Positions 1 to 6,234 of a DNA stretch of 8,476 nucleotides are shown here, in pieces. Under the pieces are notes generated by a model that was not told where the DNA came from, made no database searches, and worked only from the letters and a program-made list of their open reading frames with translations. The number at the start of each line of letters is the position of its first letter. The first letter of the stretch is position 1. This stretch comes from an uncultured Synergistales bacterium (GTDB lineage: Bacteria; Synergistota; Synergistia; Synergistales; Aminobacteriaceae): assembly GCA_905233295.1 (NCBI GenBank), contig CAJODX010000077.1:1122-9597 (forward strand), written 5' to 3'. A program made the position numbers and the translations under genes.

Positions 1-2
1 AA

Positions 3-608
3 GAAGACATAAAAAATTCCGCTATCGTTCACGCAGGTTCATGTTCGCTCTCGGCTCAGCCGGAAAAAAACGCTACAATCAAGGCAATGAGACTCGCCAA
101 CGAATATAAAAAAATCGTCAGCTTCGATATTAACTACAGAAACATTATGTGGAACGATGACGTTGACGCGTGCGTAAAAGAAATAAAAAATATTTTGAAA
201 TACGTTGACCTTTTGAAGCTTTCCGGCGAAGAGATTGACATGATGGGCGGCGAGGAAAATCTTCCGAAACTTATGAAAGATTACGACATTGCCGTTATCG
301 TTGAAACTCTTGGCTCTGACGGCGCAAAAGCGTTTTTCAAAGACGGCACGGTGAGCGTTAAAGGACACAAAGTCCACGCTGTTGACGCAACGGGCTGCGG
401 CGATGCTTTCTGGGGAGCGTTCCTTTCAAAACTCAGGCTTGACGGCGTGAAAGAAATTTCCGACATTGACGCTGAAAAAATCAAAACCGCAATGAACTAC
501 GGAAATATTTCGGGCTGTATCTGTGTCCAGAGCAAAGGCGCAATCGAAGCAATTCCGACGCGCAAGCAGATTGAAGAATATATTCGCAAAAATAATTTAA
601 CGGTGTAA
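3..608 (+). CDS. PfkB-family carbohydrate kinase, C-terminal part (5' end outside window)
   Basis: ATP-dependent cytoplasmic sugar kinase of the ribokinase/fructokinase (PfkB) family, probably phosphorylating a ketose made by this operon. The frame is open from the left edge (first whole codon at 3), so the ATG at 87 is internal: the codons before it read like family sequence (VHAGSCSLS, then SFDINYR and W). 201 codons are visible of the roughly 310-330 usual for the family. The C-terminal PfkB signature is clear: DATGCGDAFWGAFL at 384-425, with the anion-hole glycines and the catalytic Asp of GCGD at codon 402-404. The earlier KLSGEE segment matches the usual N-x-x-E-like region. The N-terminal sugar-binding lid is missing, so substrate choice cannot be judged. 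The next gene starts 5 bp after the stop, consistent with one transcript. The family is certain; the substrate is unknown. Confidence 0.92.
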   Translation, partial: EDIKNSAIVHAGSCSLSAQPEKNATIKAMRLANEYKKIVSFDINYRNIMWNDDVDACVKEIKNILKYVDLLKLSGEEIDMMGGEENLPKLMKDYDIAVIVETLGSDGAKAFFKDGTVSVKGHKVHAVDATGCGDAFWGAFLSKLRLDGVKEISDIDAEKIKTAMNYGNISGCICVQSKGAIEAIPTRKQIEEYIRKNNLTV

Positions 609-613
609 AAAAA

Positions 614-1303
614 ATGTCGGTCTGGGAAGAAAAATGTATCATATCGCCGTCGCTTATATGCCTTGACATGTGCAACCTTGAAAGTCAGGTAAAAATTTTG
701 GAAAAAAGCGGCGTTAAAATGCTTCACGTTGATATTCTTGACGGACATTTCAGTCCGAGTATGCCTTTGGGGCTTGACACCGTGCGCCAGCTGAGAGCCA
801 GAACGAATCTTGAGTTTGACTGCCACGTCATGGTAACAGAGCAGGATTATTTTGTTGATGAACTGTTGGATATTGGAGTTCAGCAGCTCGTTTTTCATGC
901 CGAAACCCAGCCGCACATTGACGGAATGCTGAACCGCATTCATTCAAAAGGTGTCCGTGCAGGAGTCGCACTGAAACCCTCAACGCCCCTTTCTGTTCTT
1001 GAATACGTGATTGAAAAATGCGATTCTGTTTTATTGATGCTCATAAATCCCGGCTATGCGTTTGTTAAAGGCGAACAGCAGACTGTCTATGCCGAAAGAA
1101 AAATAAAAGATTTAAGAAAGATGATTGATGAGCGCGGTCTTAAAACAAAAATCGAGCTTGACGGCAGAATTTCGTTAAAAAATATTGAAGACTGGGGCGG
1201 CGGTCTTGCTGATATTTTTGTAACGGGCAGCACATGCCTGAAGCGCGATGACCTTGAAGGAAGTTTTAACACCTTAAATCAGTTACGGAGGAAAATTTTA
1301 TGA
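614..1303 (+). CDS. Ribulose-/allulose-phosphate 3-epimerase family protein
   Basis: A (beta/alpha)8-barrel metalloenzyme of the ribulose-phosphate 3-epimerase (RPE) family, expected to invert C3 of a ketose phosphate through a 2,3-enediolate. At 229 residues it is full length. Visible family landmarks are ISPSL (10-14), HVDILDGHFSP (38-48, metal ligand H38 and base D40), DCHVMV (69-74, ligand H71), INPGY (144-148) and ELDGR (181-185, second acid/base D183). Several points lean toward the AlsE (D-allulose-6-phosphate 3-epimerase) branch: ISPSLICLD in place of the RPE IAPSILSAD, and DCHVMV in place of DVHLMV. The phosphate-loop region is atypical: DGR where RPE has DGG, and NPGYAFVKG where RPE has NPGFGGQ. 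The ATG at 614 has only a weak GGTG (602-605) in front and probably depends on coupling to the kinase stop. Its own stop overlaps the next start (ATGA). Family strong; exact substrate (pentulose or hexulose phosphate) open. Confidence 0.88.
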   Translation: MSVWEEKCIISPSLICLDMCNLESQVKILEKSGVKMLHVDILDGHFSPSMPLGLDTVRQLRARTNLEFDCHVMVTEQDYFVDELLDIGVQQLVFHAETQPHIDGMLNRIHSKGVRAGVALKPSTPLSVLEYVIEKCDSVLLMLINPGYAFVKGEQQTVYAERKIKDLRKMIDERGLKTKIELDGRISLKNIEDWGGGLADIFVTGSTCLKRDDLEGSFNTLNQLRRKIL

Positions 1304-1872
1304 GTTTTTCAGAAAAATATTTGAAATCACGTACGGACGTTATTGCCGAACTTGACAAAACTCTCGCGGCAATAAAGCCCGAACAGATTGAAATGCTTTA
1401 CAACGAAATTCAGAAAGCCGATCAGGTTTTCTTTGTCGGTGTCGGTCGTGTTATGATGGCTCTTGAATGCATCTGCAAAAGATTCGCGCACTTGGGGATT
1501 AAAGCTCACTGTGTCGGCGATATAACAGAACCGGCAATCACGAAAAATGATTTATTAATCGTCGGCTCAGGTTCAGGAGGCTCGCTCTTTCCTCTTGGAA
1601 TTGCGAAAAAAGCCCGCGCTGCTGTTGATTGCAAAATCGTTCACATCGGCTCAAACGCAAACAGCGAAATGAAAGATATTGCGGACTTTATGGTGAGAAT
1701 CCCAGTCAGAACAAAATTTTATCTTGAAGATGAAATCGACTCGTGCCAGCCTATGACAACGATTTTTGACCAGAGTTTACTGTTGCTCGGAGACATCATC
1801 GCTAAAATGATGATTGAAGAAAAGAACATAAATATGAAAGATTTATGGCAATATCATGCAAACCTTGAATAA
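1300..1872 (+). CDS. SIS-domain sugar-phosphate isomerase, 6-phospho-3-hexuloisomerase-like
   Basis: Single SIS-domain protein of 190 residues, the normal length for 6-phospho-3-hexuloisomerase (PHI/HxlB), which interconverts D-arabino-3-hexulose 6-phosphate and fructose 6-phosphate. Evidence: FFVGVGR (44-50), the RFAHLGIKAHCVGD stretch (61-74), the sugar-phosphate loop GSGSGGS (89-95), QPMTTIFDQSLLL (150-162) and the C-terminal HANLE (186-190) that is typical of HxlB and holds its catalytic-type His (H186). Two departures from PHI are visible: the loop lacks the Thr of GSGET/GSGRT, and D157 occupies the position where FEQ normally has Glu. No hexulose-6-phosphate synthase gene is in the window, so formaldehyde fixation is not supported. 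The ATG overlaps the epimerase TGA by 4 bp and has a good GGAGG at 1287-1291 with an 8-nt spacer. A PHI-like isomerase working on a related ketose phosphate is the most likely role. Confidence 0.82.
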   Translation: MSFSEKYLKSRTDVIAELDKTLAAIKPEQIEMLYNEIQKADQVFFVGVGRVMMALECICKRFAHLGIKAHCVGDITEPAITKNDLLIVGSGSGGSLFPLGIAKKARAAVDCKIVHIGSNANSEMKDIADFMVRIPVRTKFYLEDEIDSCQPMTTIFDQSLLLLGDIIAKMMIEEKNINMKDLWQYHANLE

Positions 1873-2914
1873 AAAATCTGAAATTCTGCGTTACGTTGGA
1901 AGCCTTCAGCAGGAAGTCTACGCAAGACCTCTGACATATTCCGAGGGACGCAGCAGCGGACTTAAAGCCTTTGATGTTAAAAACGGGAAAATGTCTTTCC
2001 GCGTTCTTGCCGACAAATGCCTTGATGTCAGTGAATTTTCATACGCTGGCGTGAATATGAGTTTTTTATCGAAACCCGGACTTCAGGGGCGCGGTCATTA
2101 CGACACAAACGGACTTGAGGCACAGCGCAGTATCATGGGCGGTCTTTTCTTCACTGCCGGACTTGAAAATATCGGTGCGCCGTGCAGCGTCAGCGGTGCT
2201 GATTATCCTATGCACGGAAGAATCAGAACGACTCCTGCGGAACATCTTTCGAGCGATTCATTCTGGACTGATGATGAATACCGCGTAAAAATTTCGGGTG
2301 AAATGCGCGAAGCTGCGTTGTTTGGTGAAAATCTGGTTTTGCGTCGCAGTATTGAAACGGTTTACGGCGAAAAATCTTTTACGCTCACGGACGAATTTGA
2401 AAATGAATCTTTCCGCGATGAAGCTTTAATGTTGCTCTACCACATAAATTTAGGCTTCCCTTTCTTGAGTGAAAACACAAAATTTTATCTTCCGACCTCA
2501 AAAGTTACGCCGCGTGATGAAAACGCAAAGGGAAAAGAAGAAAAATATAATATAATGGAAGCTCCAAAAGATAACGAACCTGAATATGTTTTTATTCACG
2601 AATTAAAATCTGACGCGGACAATAACACAGAAATTTTAGCGTTAAATCCCGTTTTGAAACTCGGATTAAAAATTTCGTGGAACAAAAAATTTCTTCCGCA
2701 TTTTATGCAATGGAAATCTCTGGCATCAGGTGATTACGTCGTCGGGCTTGAACCTGCGAACTCTCTTGTTTACGGTCGTGCATGGTACGAGGAAAAAGGA
2801 AACATTCACAGACTCGCGCCATTTGCAAAAGAGAAAAATATTCTTAAATTCACTGTTCTTGACGGTGATGATGAAATCAAAAAGGCTGTCGAAGCTTTTG
2901 AGAAAAAATTTTAA
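1856..2914 (+). CDS. DUF4432 / aldose 1-epimerase-like protein
   Basis: 352-residue cytoplasmic protein of the DUF4432 family, which has the galactose-mutarotase beta-sandwich fold. No signal peptide or membrane segment is seen. Landmarks: RVLADKCLDVSEFSYAG (49-65), MHGRIRTTPAEH (119-130), LYHINLGFP (194-202) and GLEPAN (297-302). H120, H196 and E299 fall in the order and spacing of the two His and the catalytic Glu of galactose mutarotase, so anomer interconversion or a related sugar epimerisation is a reasonable guess; members of this family are mostly uncharacterised. The ATG lies 17 bp inside the upstream gene and lacks a convincing Shine-Dalgarno, so it probably relies on translational coupling. 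The in-frame TTG at 1865 is a possible but no better-supported start. Neighbouring sugar-isomerase genes suggest that it acts on the imported sugar or its ketose product. Confidence 0.87.
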   Translation: MQTLNKKSEILRYVGSLQQEVYARPLTYSEGRSSGLKAFDVKNGKMSFRVLADKCLDVSEFSYAGVNMSFLSKPGLQGRGHYDTNGLEAQRSIMGGLFFTAGLENIGAPCSVSGADYPMHGRIRTTPAEHLSSDSFWTDDEYRVKISGEMREAALFGENLVLRRSIETVYGEKSFTLTDEFENESFRDEALMLLYHINLGFPFLSENTKFYLPTSKVTPRDENAKGKEEKYNIMEAPKDNEPEYVFIHELKSDADNNTEILALNPVLKLGLKISWNKKFLPHFMQWKSLASGDYVVGLEPANSLVYGRAWYEEKGNIHRLAPFAKEKNILKFTVLDGDDEIKKAVEAFEKKF

Positions 2915-2921
2915 TTTATTT

Positions 2922-2928
2922 GAGGTGA
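2922..2928 (+). promoter_or_regulatory. Ribosome binding site fixing the TTG start at 2935
   Basis: GAGGTGA matches the anti-Shine-Dalgarno consensus over seven bases and is spaced 6 nt from the TTG codon at 2935. No ATG or GTG in frame is near it, so it decides the non-ATG start of the lyxose-isomerase-like gene. Confidence 0.8.
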
Positions 2929-2934
2929 TTTAGT

Positions 2935-3621
2935 TTGAAAAGATCAGAAATCAACAAATGTATCAAAGAATTTGAAGGGCTCTTGAAAAAACACTGCTTC
3001 GCTCTTCCGCCGTTCCTGAGTTTCACGCCCGAAGAATGGAAAACAAAAGGGCACGAATATGACGAAATCCGCGACAACGCTCTCGGATGGGACATCACGG
3101 ACTACGGTGAAGGTAATTTTGAAACAAAAGGCTTATATTTAATCACAATCCGTAACGGCAACGTCCACAACCCGAAATACACGAAAACCTACGCCGAAAA
3201 AATTATGATGCTCAAAGAAGGTCAGGTTTCGCCTAACCATTTCCACTGGAAAAAAATGGAAGACATCATCAACCGCGGCGGCGGCAACATCGTTTTCAAA
3301 CTCTGGAATGCAAACAGAGAAACCGAAGGTCTTGAAGACAGCGACGTTAAAATCTTCAGCGACGGGCGCGAATACACCGTCAAAGCAGGCTCTGAAGTAA
3401 TTTTGAAACCGGGCGAATCTCTCTCGCTCTATCCGTATTACTATCACGAGTTCAGGATTCAGCCGGGCACAGGCTACGCTATCATCGGTGAAGTTTCGAT
3501 GTGCAACGATGACAACACCGACAACAGATTTTATGAACCTCTCGGACGTTTCCCGACAATCGAAGAGGACGAGCCTCCTTACAGATTGCTCTGCACTGAA
3601 TATCCTCCGGCAAAAGATTAA
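2935..3621 (+). CDS. D-lyxose/D-mannose-family cupin sugar isomerase (TTG start)
   Basis: 228-residue cytoplasmic metal-dependent isomerase of the D-lyxose isomerase family, which converts aldoses with the lyxose/mannose configuration to the matching 2-ketoses (D-lyxose to D-xylulose, D-mannose to D-fructose). The cupin metal site is complete: NHFHWKKMED (101-110) gives H102, H104 and E109, and YYYHEF (168-173) gives H171. The INRGGGNIVFKLW block (112-124) is also typical. Length matches the longer, E. coli-type members. The first codon must be TTG: a strong GAGGTGA (2922-2928) sits 6 nt before it, while the first in-frame ATG comes only at residue 91. It is 20 bp downstream of the DUF4432 gene and directly precedes the transporter genes, which suggests that it acts early in catabolism, on the free sugar. 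Family assignment is firm; the true substrate could be another pentose or hexose. Confidence 0.88.
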   Translation: MKRSEINKCIKEFEGLLKKHCFALPPFLSFTPEEWKTKGHEYDEIRDNALGWDITDYGEGNFETKGLYLITIRNGNVHNPKYTKTYAEKIMMLKEGQVSPNHFHWKKMEDIINRGGGNIVFKLWNANRETEGLEDSDVKIFSDGREYTVKAGSEVILKPGESLSLYPYYYHEFRIQPGTGYAIIGEVSMCNDDNTDNRFYEPLGRFPTIEEDEPPYRLLCTEYPPAKD

Positions 3622-3639
3622 TTTTTTATTTTTATTAAA

Positions 3640-3646
3640 GGAGTGA
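3640..3646 (+). promoter_or_regulatory. Ribosome binding site supporting the TTG start at 3654
   Basis: GGAGTGA, preceded by AAA, lies 7 nt before the TTG at 3654. The alternative in-frame ATG at 3672 (residue 7) would leave this site too far away and would trim the first beta-strand of the ATPase, so TTG is preferred. Confidence 0.7.
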
Positions 3647-3653
3647 AAAAATT

Positions 3654-5168
3654 TTGAGTGATTATGTCGTTACAATGGAGCATATTACAAAAACATTCCC
3701 CGGCGTAAAGGCTCTCGATGATGTTCATCTTCATCTTCTGCCCGGGCGTGTAATGGCTCTTTTAGGCGAGAACGGCGCAGGAAAATCAACCTTGATGAAA
3801 ATTTTATCGGGCGTTTACACACGCGACTCCGGTGACATTACGATTTTCGGCAACAAAATTGAGGGCGATCTCAACACAAAACAGGCTCAGGCACTCGGTA
3901 TCGCAATCATTCATCAGGAATTGAACATGTGCCAGCATCTCAGTGTTGCTGCGAATATGTTTTTGGGACGCGAACTCAAAAAAGGCGGCAGGCTCGACAA
4001 TGCTGAAATGAACCGTCAAGCCGTTGAACAGCTCGCAAAACTCGGCATTCATGATCTTGATCCTGACGAGGCAGTCGGAAATTTAACGGTCGGACGCCAG
4101 CAAATGGTCGAAATTGCGAAAGCTCTTTTAATCAACGCCAGAGTTCTCGTTATGGACGAGCCTTCTTCATCGCTCTCGAACGCTGAAATAACGGAAATGT
4201 TCCGAATCGTACGCGAACTTAAGGCAATGGGAACGGCAATTGTTTACATCAGCCACAGACTGCAGGAGCTTCATCATATTGTTGATGACGTTACGATAAT
4301 GCGCGACGGAAAATACATCACCGAAGGAAAATTTGAAGATTTTACTATGGATCAGATCATTGCAAACATGGTCGGACATGAAGTCAAAAATCAGTTTCCC
4401 CGTGAGACAGTCGCAAAAGGCAAAAAAATTCTCGAGGTCAGGCATCTCAATGCAGGAAAACTTGTCCGCGATATTTCGTTCGATGTTTACGAGGGCGAAG
4501 TTTTAGGTTTCTCAGGTCTTGTCGGTGCAGGACGTACAGAGACAATGCGTGCGGTTTTCGGCGCAGATCCGAAAGAAAGCGGTGAAATCCTGCTTGACGG
4601 CAAACCTTTGTCAATTTACAGCCCCGGTACTGCAATTCGACAGGGAATCGTTCTTGCTCCAGAAGACAGAAAGAAAGAGGGACTCTGCACAAAACTTTCA
4701 ATCAGAGATAACATCGCTCTGCCAAATCTCGACATCATCACGCTCGGCAGCGTAACGAAGAAAATCAACAAACGTGTTGAAAACGAAATGATTGAAAAAG
4801 GCAAGAGTTCTTTGACAATCAAAATGGCTCACGCTGACATCGAAGCCGGAAGTTTATCGGGCGGAAACCAGCAGAAAGTCGTTGTCGCAAAATGGCTTGC
4901 CCGACAGTCGAGAGTTATTATTTTCGATGAACCAACCCGCGGTATTGACGTTGCCGCAAAAGTTGAAATTTACGAGATTATCAACGAACTCAAAAAACAG
5001 GGAGTCGGCGTTATCATCGTTTCGTCTGAGCTTCCTGAGGTAATGGGAATTTCAGACAGAATCATCGTAATGTGCAACGGAAAAATCACAGGCGAAGTCG
5101 ATCCGCGCAACACATCTGAAGAAGAAATCATGACTTACGCAACACGCTTCGGCGATAACGCGGCGTAA
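3654..5168 (+). CDS. Sugar ABC transporter ATP-binding protein, RbsA/MglA type
   Basis: 504-residue cytoplasmic ATPase with two fused nucleotide-binding domains, powering monosaccharide import through the downstream permease. NBD1: Walker A GENGAGKST (38-46), Q-loop Q88, signature LTVGRQQ (144-150), Walker B VLVMDEP (164-170) with E169, and H-loop H201. NBD2: GLVGAGRTE (288-296), where Arg replaces the Walker A Lys, signature LSGGNQQ (401-407), Walker B VIIFDEP (421-427), and SSE (457-459) at the H-loop position. The degenerate second site is normal for RbsA/MglA/AraG proteins. The length is standard and the gene is intact. Translation starts at a TTG with a GGAGTGA site upstream. It lies 32 bp after the isomerase gene and 24 bp before the permease, so it is within the operon. 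The substrate class is a monosaccharide; the specific sugar is not deducible from the ATPase. Confidence 0.95.
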   Translation: MSDYVVTMEHITKTFPGVKALDDVHLHLLPGRVMALLGENGAGKSTLMKILSGVYTRDSGDITIFGNKIEGDLNTKQAQALGIAIIHQELNMCQHLSVAANMFLGRELKKGGRLDNAEMNRQAVEQLAKLGIHDLDPDEAVGNLTVGRQQMVEIAKALLINARVLVMDEPSSSLSNAEITEMFRIVRELKAMGTAIVYISHRLQELHHIVDDVTIMRDGKYITEGKFEDFTMDQIIANMVGHEVKNQFPRETVAKGKKILEVRHLNAGKLVRDISFDVYEGEVLGFSGLVGAGRTETMRAVFGADPKESGEILLDGKPLSIYSPGTAIRQGIVLAPEDRKKEGLCTKLSIRDNIALPNLDIITLGSVTKKINKRVENEMIEKGKSSLTIKMAHADIEAGSLSGGNQQKVVVAKWLARQSRVIIFDEPTRGIDVAAKVEIYEIINELKKQGVGVIIVSSELPEVMGISDRIIVMCNGKITGEVDPRNTSEEEIMTYATRFGDNAA

Positions 5169-5192
5169 AATTTAGAACAGGAGAAAATAAAA

Positions 5193-6165
5193 ATGGAAAC
5201 CAAAAAACGCAGTTTTCTTTCAAAACCCGGCGTAGCGTCCGTAGTAACGGCATTTGTCGGCGTTATCGTTCTTATGGTCATATTCTGGCTCATGAACCCG
5301 AATTTCGTCAGACAGAACAACCTGATGTCCCTTGCGCGTTCAATCTGTCCGTATCTTTTAGATCACCGGCAACATTGACCTTTCAATCGGTTCTGTTCTC
5401 GGAATGTCCGCGATGATTTCAGCAACTCTCGTATGCAACGGAATGAACGTCATTCTCGCGATAATCATTGACTTAATCGCATGCCTTGCTGTCGGAGTTT
5501 CAAACGGTGTCCTTGTAGGAAAATTTAAACTTCCGCCTTTCATCGGAACACTCGGCACAATGACAATCTGCCGCGGTATTGCACAGCTCGTCAACAACAA
5601 CTACAACACCGGCGACATCGGCACAGGCGGCTTGAAAGATTTATTCCGCGACACGTTTTATTACGGACGAGTCGGTTATTTATATTACGGCGTTATCATT
5701 TGCCTTGTGATTTGGGCTGTTTTCCATTATATAATGACATATACGGCAACGGGGCGGCATATTTATGCAATCGGTTCAAACGTTGACGCGGCAAGACTTT
5801 CAGGCGTTGACGTTTTCAAGACAACAACGATAGCTTACACGATTTCGGCGTTCTGTTCATTCATGGCAGGTTTAATCACGATGGCTGCGGCTGGAATGGG
5901 TTCAATGCAGGCAGGAATGAGCTATGAAATGTACGGTGTTGCGGCGGCTGTTATCGGCGGCATTTCAACGCTCGGAGGCTCAGGACTTTTAGTCGGAGTT
6001 ATCGCCGGTGCTTCAGTGTGGGCGATTCTTCAGAACGGTTTGACTCTTGCGAATGTTCCTGTTGCAATGAGAAACATTATAATCGGAATTATCGTTGTCG
6101 CATGCGTATTATTTGACATTATGCGCAGAAGCGGAATGATCGGCAAGAAAAAAGCCGCGAAATAA
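5193..6165 (+). pseudogene. Sugar ABC transporter permease, RbsC type, disrupted by frameshift/deletion near 5361
   Basis: Inner-membrane permease of the ribose/xylose/galactose class (BPD_transp_2), normally about 320-330 residues. The N-terminal piece starts at ATG 5193 (AGGAG at 5179-5183) and reads 56 family-like residues, including one membrane segment (about 15-36) and NPNFVRQNNL, to SICPYLL at 5360. It then runs out of frame to a TGA at 5376-5378. Family sequence resumes at 5362 in another frame with ITGNIDLSIGS and continues 267 residues to 6165, including the conserved YAIGSNVDAARLSGVDVFK region. RbsC proteins have about nine more residues between these two blocks (the GMTLVILT-like stretch), so roughly 26 bp seem to be missing as well as the frame being lost. 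The ATG at 5404 could start only a truncated protein and has no good ribosome binding site. Either a genuine inactivating deletion or a sequence error; all neighbouring genes are intact. Confidence 0.9.
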
Positions 6166-6176
6166 ATTCAGATTTT

Positions 6177-6197
6177 CAAAGGTTATCAAGACCTTTG
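6177..6197 (+). promoter_or_regulatory. Intercistronic stem-loop before the binding-protein gene
   Basis: A perfect 7-bp inverted repeat, CAAAGGT / ACCTTTG, with a 7-nt loop sits 11 bp after the permease stop and 37 bp before the binding-protein ATG. It is followed by an A-rich and not a T-rich run, so it is not a canonical terminator. In transport operons such hairpins often mark RNA processing or stabilise one segment, which would allow more binding protein than membrane components. That role is inferred here. Confidence 0.5.
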
Positions 6198-6234
6198 CAA
6201 ATAAAAAAATTTAATTTTTAGGAGGATTTTTTCC

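Noticed and set aside
497..943. 148-residue open frame on the - strand
   Set aside because: It lies antisense to the kinase end and the epimerase, both of which have clear family motifs. Its sequence has no recognisable domain or ribosome binding site.
614..1303. Hexulose-6-phosphate synthase paired with the PHI-like protein (formaldehyde fixation)
   Set aside because: The barrel protein carries RPE-type HVDILDGHF, DCHVMV and a late ELDG, not the motifs of the OMP-decarboxylase-related synthase. A ribulose-monophosphate pathway is therefore not supported.
3139..3447. 102-residue open frame on the - strand
   Set aside because: It is antisense to the metal-binding core of the lyxose-type isomerase and has low-complexity Phe/Val-rich composition typical of a shadow frame.
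5340..5380. Programmed ribosomal frameshift in the permease gene
   Set aside because: A +1 slip at CTT TTA G would join the two frames, but about nine conserved membrane residues would still be missing, and no stimulatory structure or internal Shine-Dalgarno is evident. Deletion or sequence error fits better.
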